A DNA stretch of 64,000 bases from Enterococcus quebecensis. GTDB taxonomy: Bacteria > Bacillota > Bacilli > Lactobacillales > Enterococcaceae. Below the pieces are notes generated by a model. The model saw only the letters and a program-made list of their open reading frames with translations, searched no databases and was not told the origin of the DNA. The translations under genes and the position numbers were made by a program. Location: assembly GCF_001730365.1 (NCBI RefSeq), contig NZ_MIKB01000017.1, positions 1 through 64,000 on the forward strand, in the 5' to 3' direction. Within the stretch, counting starts at the first letter, position 1, and the number at the start of each line of letters is the position of its first letter. Positions 28,169-35,922 of the stretch are shown here, piece after piece.

Positions 28169-28372
28169 TTTGTCGAAAATAATGGCATTTTCCGATAATT
28201 TTATCTGAAATAGCTCGTTCAATCATAATTCGGACTTTCAACTGTTTATTGTAAAGCTATTTTACGTTTTTAAATGAATTCTAAGTCAACAAGATAATTT
28301 GTAAAGGAGGAAAAATTTGGTTTATAATGTAAATGAAGAGAGGTTTTAAGAGAGAGTTAAGGAGGAAAGGAC

Positions 28373-28786
28373 ATGAATATAAAAAAGGTCAGCGAACTAA
28401 GCGGTGTTTCTGCTGATACTATCAGGTATTATGAACGAATTGGCTTGATTCCACCAGTGAAACGTAGTGTTAGCGGGATTAGAGACTTTGACGAAGAAGA
28501 CTTACGTTGGCTTGTTTTTAGTAGACAGATGAGAAATGCAGGCTTGTCCATTGAGTCTTTGGTGAAGTATCTAACTTTATTTCAAGTTGGGAATGAAACG
28601 GTTTCTGCACGCAAAGAAATCATTGCCCTCCAAATCACAGAATTAAAAGAAAAAGCGTCTGAATTAAACACAGCTATTGAACGATTAGAGTTTAAATTGG
28701 CCAATTATGATGAACACATGATTCCAGCGGAAAATGCATTAAGAGATTTTAATCAAAACAGAGAACAAAAAATTACCAGCTTCTAA
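28373..28786 (+). CDS. MerR-family regulator (AdhR/carbonyl-stress type)
   Basis: A 137-residue MerR regulator. The DNA-binding domain reads MNIKKVSELSGVSADTIRYYERIGLIPPV with GIRDFDEEDLRWLVFSRQMRNAGLSIE. A long dimerisation coiled coil follows (about residues 80-120). No cysteine is present anywhere, so metal or thiol sensing as in MerR or NmlR is not supported. AAGGAGGAAAGG precedes the ATG. The next gene is an aldo/keto reductase whose promoter has the 19-base spacer typical of MerR activation, so this is very likely its activator. Confidence 0.9.
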   Translation: MNIKKVSELSGVSADTIRYYERIGLIPPVKRSVSGIRDFDEEDLRWLVFSRQMRNAGLSIESLVKYLTLFQVGNETVSARKEIIALQITELKEKASELNTAIERLEFKLANYDEHMIPAENALRDFNQNREQKITSF

Positions 28787-28811
28787 ACATTTTAGTTTAG
28801 AAGCCTTTTTA
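28779..28811 (+). terminator. Terminator overlapping the MerR stop codon
   Basis: GCTTCTAAA pairs with TTTAGAAGC (28779-28787 with 28796-28804), followed by a T run. The left arm includes the TAA stop of the regulator gene. Confidence 0.7.
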
Positions 28812-28828
28812 TTTCTTAAATAAAGTTC

Positions 28829-28859
28829 TTGACTTAGAGTTCACTTTAAGAGTTAAACT
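28829..28859 (+). promoter_or_regulatory. MerR-type promoter of the aldo/keto reductase gene
   Basis: TTGACT (28829-28834) and TAAACT (28854-28859) are 19 bases apart, too long for unaided sigma-A promoters but normal for MerR targets. The dyad CTTAGAGTTCACTTTAAG (28833-28850) fills the spacer, as expected of a MerR operator. Confidence 0.7.
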
Positions 28860-28904
28860 ATATTTATTGATAAGAATAGTAATTTATTATAAGGAGGAAA
28901 CTAA

Positions 28905-29888
28905 ATGAACTACGTAAAATTTGGCAATACAGGGATGGAAGTTTCAAGACTTTGTTTAGGTGCAATGGGATTTGGCGATCCCAATAGTGGTTTTCATGAG
29001 TGGGTTCTGGAAGAGGAAGAGAGTAGAAAAGTTATCAAAAAAGCTCTTGATTTAGGGATCAATTTCTTTGATACAGCCAATGTTTATTCTTATGGAGCTA
29101 GTGAAAGGATTCTTGGCAAAGCTCTGAATGAATATGCTAATCGTGATGAAATTGTTGTTGCGACAAAATTATTTACTACGATGAAAAAGGATGTACCAAA
29201 TAGCGGAGGACTTTCAAGAAAAGAAATCTTCCATCAAATTGATGCTAGTTTAGAACGTCTAGGTATGGATTATGTAGACTTATACATCATCCATCGTTGG
29301 GATTACAATACACCAATCGAAGAAACCATGGAGGCTTTGCATGACGTAGTGAAATCAGGAAAAGTTCGTTATCTTGGCGCATCTGCTATGTTTGCTTGGC
29401 AATTTGCGAAAGCGCAAGCAGTAGCAGAAAAAAATGGTTGGACAAAATTTGTTTCCATGCAAAATCATTTAAATCTATTATACCGCGAAGAAGAAAGAGA
29501 AATGCTGCCACTATGTGAGGATCAAAAAATTGCTGTTACACCATATAGTCCATTGGCTTCTGGACGTTTGACTCGTGATTGGAGCGCATCAACCAAACGA
29601 TTTGAAACAGATCAAACTGCAATGTCAAAATATGATATAACTGCTGATCAAGATCACATAATCGTTGAAAGAGTCGCAGAGATCGCAGAAAAACGTGGAG
29701 TAGAACGCGTGCAAATTGCTCTTGCTTGGTTACTTCAAAAAGAACAAGTTGTCGCACCAATCATTGGCGCAACCAAAGAAAGTCATTTGACTAATGCGAT
29801 TCCAGCTTTAGATTTAATTTTGACTCAAAAAGAAGTGATGTTTTTAGAAGAACCTTATGTTCCTCACGCTATTGTTGGACATAAATAA
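28905..29888 (+). CDS. Aldo/keto reductase
   Basis: A 327-residue NADPH-dependent TIM-barrel reductase. The catalytic tetrad is visible: D in GINFFDTANVYSYGASE, Y in the same segment, K in VVATKLF and H in YIIHRWDYNTPIEETME. The cofactor region is VAPIIGATKESHLTNAI. It belongs to the YccK/potassium-channel-beta-like group with a broad aldehyde and ketone range. A strong AAGGAGG precedes the ATG. MerR-controlled genes of this kind usually answer electrophilic carbonyl stress such as formaldehyde or methylglyoxal, but the inducer is not visible. Confidence 0.93.
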   Translation: MNYVKFGNTGMEVSRLCLGAMGFGDPNSGFHEWVLEEEESRKVIKKALDLGINFFDTANVYSYGASERILGKALNEYANRDEIVVATKLFTTMKKDVPNSGGLSRKEIFHQIDASLERLGMDYVDLYIIHRWDYNTPIEETMEALHDVVKSGKVRYLGASAMFAWQFAKAQAVAEKNGWTKFVSMQNHLNLLYREEEREMLPLCEDQKIAVTPYSPLASGRLTRDWSASTKRFETDQTAMSKYDITADQDHIIVERVAEIAEKRGVERVQIALAWLLQKEQVVAPIIGATKESHLTNAIPALDLILTQKEVMFLEEPYVPHAIVGHK

Positions 29889-30210
29889 GCAGGGATAAAT
29901 TGATAAATAATTGGAGACATGGTTAGCATTTATGGTCGCAAAAGAAATTTTTGGTGACTAGAATAGATTATATTTGATATGACAGGAGGTAGAACAAGGG
30001 TTTCTTAATGTTTTACTTCCTTTTATATTTAGAGATCCAATAATTAGATGCTAATTTTTTATTAAACTTAATTAAAAAAAACAATTATTAGGAGAAATCA
30101 GGATAAACTTACTAAGTAAGAAACAAAAATCAAACAGTATTTTTAATGGTCTTGTTCACATCGTAAAGCAGTTACTGTGAAAGAGCATCATGTGGAAGAA
30201 AGTAGGGTAT
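29889..30210. other. Gene-free stretch with one palindrome
   Basis: No gene is visible in these 320 bases. CTTACTAAGTAAG at 30108-30120 is a perfect palindrome around one central base and could be an operator. A GGAGAAATCAGG sequence nearby is not followed by an open frame, which could reflect loss of a gene. Confidence 0.35.
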
Positions 30211-30900
30211 ATGAAAGAAAGAGCAATATTGATTATTCATGGATTTGGTGGTAATGAGAATGAGATTCTTTATTTACATGAACATTTAAGACAAAATAAA
30301 ATGGATTCATTTTGGATTCAATTAACTGGACATGATGGAAATAAACAAAGTTTTTCAAATGCTACCTCTGATCAATGGTTAGCTGATGTCGATAGGAAGT
30401 TAGAGGAGCTGGAACAAGAATATACACATATCACTTGTATTGGTTTTTCAATGGGGGGATTACTGACGATTCAGGTATCTGAACGAAAATCAGTGGATCA
30501 ACTAATTTTGTGTAGTACGCCAATTTATCTTTATAATGCCAACGTTATCCTACAAGATATCGTACAAGGTTTATTCTATAAAAAACAAGAAAAATTAGAC
30601 TATTATTTTCGTTCAGCTAAGACGGCATCTATTCGCTCCTGTCTACAGTTTTTATCGTTGTTAAAAAAAACAAAGAAAAAATTGAAAAGAAAAACTCTGA
30701 CATTATCGAATAAAAAAATACTTATTTTACAAAATAGAAAAGACGAAACTACATATTATAAAAGTGCATACTATTTGGCGAAAGCTAGTAATGCACAAGT
30801 ATCTTTGAAAATGTATGAAAATGGACGGCATCAGTTATTTTTAGGAGAAAATAAAAATCTGGCAGTGGAAGACATTAAAAAATTTATCCTCATTAACTAG
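30211..30900 (+). CDS. Alpha/beta hydrolase (carboxylesterase/lipase-like)
   Basis: A hydrolase of 229 residues with the oxyanion-hole motif IIHGFGGNENE, the nucleophile elbow GFSMGG, a likely acid in LQNRKDETTYY and the catalytic His in ENGRHQLFLGE. These are the residues of the Est30/monoacylglycerol-lipase group. No signal peptide is present, so it is cytoplasmic. I prefer the ATG at 30211 (MKERAILIIHGFGG). The ATG at 30190 gives seven more residues (MWKKVGY) and cannot be excluded, since neither has a strong binding site. Its terminator overlaps the stop codon. Substrate unknown. Confidence 0.82.
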   Translation: MKERAILIIHGFGGNENEILYLHEHLRQNKMDSFWIQLTGHDGNKQSFSNATSDQWLADVDRKLEELEQEYTHITCIGFSMGGLLTIQVSERKSVDQLILCSTPIYLYNANVILQDIVQGLFYKKQEKLDYYFRSAKTASIRSCLQFLSLLKKTKKKLKRKTLTLSNKKILILQNRKDETTYYKSAYYLAKASNAQVSLKMYENGRHQLFLGENKNLAVEDIKKFILIN

Positions 30901-30927
30901 ATAGAAAATACTAGTATGAGGATTTTT
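30886..30927 (+). terminator. Terminator overlapping the hydrolase stop
   Basis: ATCCTCAT and ACTAG on the left pair with CTAGT and ATGAGGAT on the right (30886-30900 with 30911-30923, two bulged bases), followed by five T residues. The left arm is coding sequence. Confidence 0.7.
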
Positions 30928-31172
30928 CTGTTCATTATCCAGAATTAGACAAGCAAAATTAAGCACAAATACTAAAAAGTTTTCATTAATATAAAAAGTC
31001 TTTTTGTATAACTGGAATTACAGAGGAAGAGAATGAAAAGACTTTAAAAAAGCGTGAGAAAAAATGTTTTTAAAAAAGACTTTTACTGGCAGAAGCCGAA
31101 AAAAGCCCACTGATTAAAAAGTCTTTTTAGAATGTTGGAAAATAGTTGGAATACAACGATTAGACGAATCAA

Positions 31173-31808
31173 CTACTGAAACCGTAGATTTTTAAATGAC
31201 ACAAACAAAAATGGTAAATATAAAAACAGTAAATTTACCCGTTGCCAAAGGCCGCGATATGGAATATTAAGTTGATTAATAATTGGGATTTTTGGTGCAG
31301 CAAATAAAAACATAAAACAGGCTGAAATAATAAAAATTATTATGAGTTTTGTAACAAAGGAATGATGATTCTCTACACGATAGAGCTTGATCAAGATTAG
31401 AATAGCTAATAGAAGAGCAACGAATCCAGCTCCTGATGCATAATCGTGGATTAGTGATTCAATCGCCATCTTGTCTAAGTTTGTTGATCGGTCAAAAATC
31501 CCTGTAATAAAACAATCACCAATTGCAAAAGTGGCCATCATGACACTAAGCCAATTAGCTAGTGGTTTTGACGTGTTTTTAAACCTTTCATAAAAACTTG
31601 GAATGGTTAGAAGAAATAAACTACCATCTATGAGTTGCCAAATTTTAAAGGCAACTTTTGTAGGACTGCCGTCTTCACCAAAATCGCTGATCAACATTGT
31701 AACTGGGTTATAACCAGAATAAAAATGAATCAAAATCCAAGGGACAGTTAATTCACTGATAATGACCAGAATCATAGTAAGAAAACCATATTTTTTTAAC
31801 ACGTTCAC
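31173..31808 (-). CDS. DUF998 membrane protein
   Basis: A 211-residue protein with about six membrane segments. It has the family pattern of DUF998: PWILIHFYSGYNPVTMLISDFGEDGSPTK after the first segment and AIGDCFITGIFDRS in the middle. The function of the family is unknown. The start is GTG at 31808, with AAGGAA upstream. It is transcribed alone, facing the hydrolase gene. The 245 bases between them contain several AAAAAGTC/GACTTTT repeats but no gene I can support. Confidence 0.75.
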   Translation of the reverse strand: MNVLKKYGFLTMILVIISELTVPWILIHFYSGYNPVTMLISDFGEDGSPTKVAFKIWQLIDGSLFLLTIPSFYERFKNTSKPLANWLSVMMATFAIGDCFITGIFDRSTNLDKMAIESLIHDYASGAGFVALLLAILILIKLYRVENHHSFVTKLIIIFIISACFMFLFAAPKIPIINQLNIPYRGLWQRVNLLFLYLPFLFVSFKNLRFQ

Positions 31809-31908
31809 GGAAATTCCTTCTTTGCTATTATACTTAGTGCTATTTTACTATAAAGTTACTTTTTTAAGAAAAATAAGGATTGAATAATGCATTATAAAGT
31901 GACAGACT

Positions 31909-31955
31909 CTAATTTAAATTAGAATAATAATTCAACCTCTTGCAGTTCAGAGGTT
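31909..31955 (+). promoter_or_regulatory. Palindrome and hairpin in the dbpA leader
   Basis: TCTAATTTAAATTAGA (31909-31924) is a perfect 16-bp palindrome. Ten bases on, AACCTCT and AGAGGTT (31934-31940 with 31949-31955) form a terminator-like hairpin followed by TTTC. The helicase start is 142 bases further, so this may be an attenuator of dbpA or the end of a short transcript. Confidence 0.4.
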
Positions 31956-32096
31956 TTTCATGGATAATAACTAGCTGAGGCTAATATGAAAAGGTAAAAT
32001 TTGAACAATTTAGTTACATTAAAATTCATGCTAAATGAACTAGTTTTATCATTATAGAAAATGAGTTGATCAATTAAATAGTAGATTGGGGAAATA

Positions 32097-33545
32097 ATGA
32101 ATAAAAATAATTTTGATAGATACCCACTAAGTGAAGTTATCTTAAATGCTGTTTCTGATTTAGGTTATGAAACACCAACAGCTGTTCAACAAGCTGTGAT
32201 TCCAGCAGTTTTAGAAGGAAAAGATGTACTGGTCCAGTCTCAAACTGGTAGTGGTAAAACAGCAAGTTTTGGTATCCCTCTTTGCGAAAAAGTGAATTGG
32301 GTCGAAAATAAACCTCAAGTACTTGTTTTGGAACCTACCAGAGAATTGGCGCAGCAAGTTCAAGAAGATTTAATCAATATTGGCAGGTATAAACGAATCA
32401 AAGCAACGGCTGTTTTTGGGAAAGCTTCTTTTATTAAACAAAAATCTGAACTAAAACAAAAAAGCCATATAGTAGTTGGAACACCAGGTCGTGTAGTGGA
32501 TCATCTAATTAAAGGAACATTGCCTATTGAAAAAATTGATTACTTGGTCATTGATGAAGCTGATGAAATGTTGAATATGGGCTTTATTGACCAAGTCAAA
32601 GAGATTATTAAAGCTTTACCTAAAGCCAAACATACACTTTTATTTTCTGCAACGATGCCTGAAACCATTGAGCAGATGAGCAGTTCCTATTTACATGAAC
32701 CAACGGTAGTAAAAATTGAAGCAACCGAACAGACAATTCCTAAAATTCAACATGCTTATTTAGATGTAACAGAAGAAAATAAGTTAGCTGCCTTGGAAGC
32801 TATGACGATTGTTGAGAATCCAGATACCTGTATTATTTTTTGTAACACGCAAGGAAAAGTAGATGATACTTATGAATTTCTTGTTGAAGCAGGTTATCCT
32901 GTTGGCAAGTTACATGGTGGAATGATGCAAGAAGATCGTTTTGACGTAATGGATGCTTTTAGAAAAGGGAAGTTTCGGTACCTAGTGGCGACAGATGTGG
33001 CAGCTAGAGGAATCGATATTGAAAACATCACTCATGTTATTAATCTGGATGTTCCATTTGAAAAAGAAAGTTATATCCATCGAGTAGGAAGAACTGGTCG
33101 TGCAGGTAGAGAAGGATTTGCATTGACATTTGTTACCTCAAAAGAAGAGCAACTTAGAAAAGAAATTGAAGGCTATGGCAGATTTTCCATGAATCGAATT
33201 ACCTTACCTAATTCCAAACTAGTGACAAGAAGTAAGGCTGCTTTTGAGAAGAAAATTACAACCAAGCAAAAGCAAAAAGATCAAAAAGCCAAACGTCTAA
33301 ACGAAGAAATCACAAAAGTTTACTTTAATGGCGGGAAGAAAAAGAAGTTGCGAGCACTTGACTTTGTCGGGACGATTTCAAAGATAGAAGGTGTCAGAGC
33401 TGAAGATATTGGAATCATTACGATTCAAGAAAACGTGACGTACATTGATATTTTAAATGGTAAAGGTTCACTGGTCATACAAGCAATGAAAGAACGCACG
33501 ATTAAAGGGAAACAGTTAAAAGTACATGTTGCCCGAAAAAAATAA
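32097..33545 (+). CDS. dbpA: DEAD-box RNA helicase, DbpA/YxiN type
   Basis: An ATP-dependent RNA helicase of 482 residues. Motifs run in order: Q motif [10 protein letters not shown], Walker A QTGSGKT, PTRELA, TPGR, DEAD within [12 protein letters not shown], then [12 protein letters not shown] and [10 protein letters not shown]. The C-terminal 75 residues ([19 protein letters not shown] to the end) are the DbpA RNA-binding domain. In homologues this targets hairpin 92 of 23S rRNA in 50S assembly. That domain separates it from CshA-type helicases. The ATG at 32097 has only a weak GGGGAA site. The leader carries a palindrome and hairpin. Confidence 0.93.
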   Translation: MNKNNFDRYPLSEVILNAVSDLGYETPTAVQQAVIPAVLEGKDVLVQSQTGSGKTASFGIPLCEKVNWVENKPQVLVLEPTRELAQQVQEDLINIGRYKRIKATAVFGKASFIKQKSELKQKSHIVVGTPGRVVDHLIKGTLPIEKIDYLVIDEADEMLNMGFIDQVKEIIKALPKAKHTLLFSATMPETIEQMSSSYLHEPTVVKIEATEQTIPKIQHAYLDVTEENKLAALEAMTIVENPDTCIIFCNTQGKVDDTYEFLVEAGYPVGKLHGGMMQEDRFDVMDAFRKGKFRYLVATDVAARGIDIENITHVINLDVPFEKESYIHRVGRTGRAGREGFALTFVTSKEEQLRKEIEGYGRFSMNRITLPNSKLVTRSKAAFEKKITTKQKQKDQKAKRLNEEITKVYFNGGKKKKLRALDFVGTISKIEGVRAEDIGIITIQENVTYIDILNGKGSLVIQAMKERTIKGKQLKVHVARKK

Positions 33546-33562
33546 TTAAAAAGATAAGAAAA

Positions 33563-33650
33563 AAAAGTTTAGCTCCAAGAAATAAGCTGGAATTTCCCAA
33601 AATGATTCTTTCAATTTTGAGCGAATTTCGGCTTATTTCTTGGAGCTGTC
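33563..33650 (+). repeat. Dispersed intergenic repeat, copy A
   Basis: The element begins with AAGTTTAGCTCCAAGAAATAAGC. Its arm AGCTCCAAGAAATAAGC (33571-33587) is repeated exactly in inverse at 33631-33647, enclosing a 43-base loop. The same 5' motif occurs at 46758 and 63353. It may serve as the terminator of dbpA, though no strong T run follows. Confidence 0.7.
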
Positions 33651-34062
33651 TTTCCATCATTGTTTATTTGGATTTGAGCATGATTAAAATGATTATAGTA
33701 TATCTTAATCACAACATTATATTCTGAATCGTTTATTGCAGGAGCAAGTTGGATTTGCTGAGGGAGAAGGGGGGATGAGCGTTACTTCACTTCGATTACC
33801 TTTATAATGATAACGGTTTCTTTTTCCGATGAAATCACTCTTTTGATTTAAATACACTTCAAACTATAAATCTTTTAATCATTCGATTCAAATCATAAAA
33901 ACAACTTAGGGTTTATAACGATTAATGTGTAAATGAAATCTAATTAAATTTCCATTAAGAAAGTTGTTGTTAATCACAATTAATTTTCCTATAAATTATA
34001 ATTAAGAGAACAACTATTTTGTTGAATAGTTTGCAAAAAGTTCATGAATGATTTGAGGATAA
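33651..34062. other. AT-rich leader region of the class B PBP gene
   Basis: About 410 bases without a gene that I can support. The right part is very AT-rich and holds TATAAT at 33997-34002 but no good -35 hexamer. GTTGTTGTTAAT (33964-33975) is partly complementary to ATTAAGAGAACAAC (34001-34014). Confidence 0.4.
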
Positions 34063-35880
34063 ATGAGAATGAAAAAAATAAAAAATTGGATTAATAGTCG
34101 TAACCTTTCAACAATAAAAAACCGTAAGCGTATGAGTGTAATCTTATTATTTTTAACAATTGGTTTATTTCTGCTGTTTGTGACAAGACTCTCGCATATT
34201 GTAATAACAGGTAAGGTTGCAGGTGTTTCTTTAAAAGAAAAGACAAAAGAGCTTTATGAAGTTCACGAGACTCTTGAGGCCAAACGTGGCTCTATTTTTG
34301 ATAGAGATGGTAATGTAATAGCAGAAGACTCAAGTGCATTTTCTTTATATGCTATCTTAGATACAAACTATACTGATTTAAATGGCAAGAAATTATATGT
34401 TCAAGAAAGAGATTGGCCAGCAATTTCAGAAATCTTTGAAAAATATGTAAAAATTGATAAGGCAATGACTTTAAAGCAATTAAAACCTAGTGTAAATAAA
34501 GAGGGAGAAGCTATCACAACTGTTGAATTCGGAACAAATGGTAGAAATTTAAATTTTGAAACGAAAAGAAATATTGAAGAAGAATTAAAGCAGAAAAAAA
34601 TTTCAGGTATTTATTTTAAAGAAGAAAAAAAACGAAGTTATCAAGTTGGCAATTTTGCGTCTTATTTTATTGGTTATACTCAGCAAGATGATAAGGGAAA
34701 TGAGCAGGGGATCATGGGAATTGAAGGCTCCTACAACAAACAATTATCGGGTAAAAATGGTTCTAGGAGTTATGAAAACAATTCATCACTCGGAGATGTA
34801 AAACCTGGAAGTGTGAAAGAAACAAAACAAGTGGATGGAAGCGATGTCTATACAACGATAGACAGTAATCTACAATTTTATCTAGAAGAACAATTAGATA
34901 ATGCGGCGAAAACCTACCAACCAGAAAATATCACAGCAACCCTAATGGAGGCAAAAACCGGCAATATATTAGCAACATCTCAACGACCATCTTTTGAATT
35001 AGATACGAAAAAAGGGTTGGAGGAACTTAATGTTAGTTGGCGTAATATCCTTTTAGAAGATGTCTATGAACCTGGATCTACTATGAAAAGTATGATGATA
35101 GCAAGTGCAATCGAAGAAAATAAATTCAATGAAAGTGAGCAATTTGCCTCGGGGAACATAAAAATTGATGATACAACAATTAATGATTGGAATAACGGTG
35201 TAGGTGAGGGGAATATGACTTTTAGACAAGGATTGGCTTGGTCAAGTAATGTAGGGATGGTGACCCTTCAGGAGCGAATGCCAGATTTGTGGCAAAATTA
35301 TCTTACAAAATTTGGTTTTGGTAAAAGCACAAATTTAGGTTTGGCTGGAGAAGCAGTTGGAGAGATTCAGAATAAAACCACAGTTGATAGAGCAATGACC
35401 TCTTATGGACAAGGAATTTCTGTGACTCACTTACAAATGCTTCAGGCATATACTGCGATTGCTAATGGCGGCAATATGTTAAAACCAAATATTATCAGTA
35501 AAATTGTTTCTGCAGATGGACAAGAAAAAACGATTCAACCAGAGACGGTAGGAACACCCATATCCAGCGAAACTGCTGATAAAGTTTTACAGTATATGAA
35601 AGATGTTACGGTAGATCCTAAATATGGCAAAGGTCGTGAATATGCGATAGAAGGATTAAACGTGTCTGCCAAAACAGGAACAGCTGAATTTTTTGAAAAT
35701 GGTGGTTATCAAAAACAAGATTATCTACATTCAGTGGTTACAATCACACCAACAGAAGATCCTAAGTACATTTTCTATATGACAATCAAAAAACCACTAT
35801 TGCAAGGGATATCCGCAAATCAGATCATTTCCGACGTATCGAATAAATTAGTACAACGGGCAATCGTTGCTCGTGATTAA
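34063..35880 (+). CDS. Class B penicillin-binding protein without PASTA domains
   Basis: A 605-residue peptidoglycan transpeptidase of the FtsI/PBP2X group. One membrane anchor (about residues 24-45) is followed by the PBP dimerisation domain, starting AKRGSIFDRDGNVIAED. The transpeptidase domain has the SxxK serine in YEPGSTMKS, SSN in AWSSNVG and KTG in SAKTGTAEF. Division PBP2X proteins usually end in two PASTA domains; this one stops after the transpeptidase. It also lies outside a division cluster, so it is a second, specialised enzyme. ATGs at 34063 and 34069 are both possible; GAGG lies 4 or 10 bases away. Whether it has low beta-lactam affinity cannot be read here. Confidence 0.88.
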   Translation: MRMKKIKNWINSRNLSTIKNRKRMSVILLFLTIGLFLLFVTRLSHIVITGKVAGVSLKEKTKELYEVHETLEAKRGSIFDRDGNVIAEDSSAFSLYAILDTNYTDLNGKKLYVQERDWPAISEIFEKYVKIDKAMTLKQLKPSVNKEGEAITTVEFGTNGRNLNFETKRNIEEELKQKKISGIYFKEEKKRSYQVGNFASYFIGYTQQDDKGNEQGIMGIEGSYNKQLSGKNGSRSYENNSSLGDVKPGSVKETKQVDGSDVYTTIDSNLQFYLEEQLDNAAKTYQPENITATLMEAKTGNILATSQRPSFELDTKKGLEELNVSWRNILLEDVYEPGSTMKSMMIASAIEENKFNESEQFASGNIKIDDTTINDWNNGVGEGNMTFRQGLAWSSNVGMVTLQERMPDLWQNYLTKFGFGKSTNLGLAGEAVGEIQNKTTVDRAMTSYGQGISVTHLQMLQAYTAIANGGNMLKPNIISKIVSADGQEKTIQPETVGTPISSETADKVLQYMKDVTVDPKYGKGREYAIEGLNVSAKTGTAEFFENGGYQKQDYLHSVVTITPTEDPKYIFYMTIKKPLLQGISANQIISDVSNKLVQRAIVARD

Positions 35881-35883
35881 AGA

Positions 35884-35922
35884 AAAAACGAACATACCTC
35901 TTATTGAGGAGTGTTCGTTTTT
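35884..35922. terminator. Bidirectional terminator between the PBP and rqcH genes
   Basis: AAAAACGAACA pairs with TGTTCGTTTTT (35884-35894 with 35912-35922), with an inner CCTC/GAGG. A and T runs flank it on both sides, and it overlaps the 3' end of rqcH. Confidence 0.85.

Noticed and set aside
28176-28235. Short minus-strand ORF in the mvaS-MerR gap
   Set aside because: An ATG-started frame exists but has no binding site and runs into the terminator; no family is recognisable.
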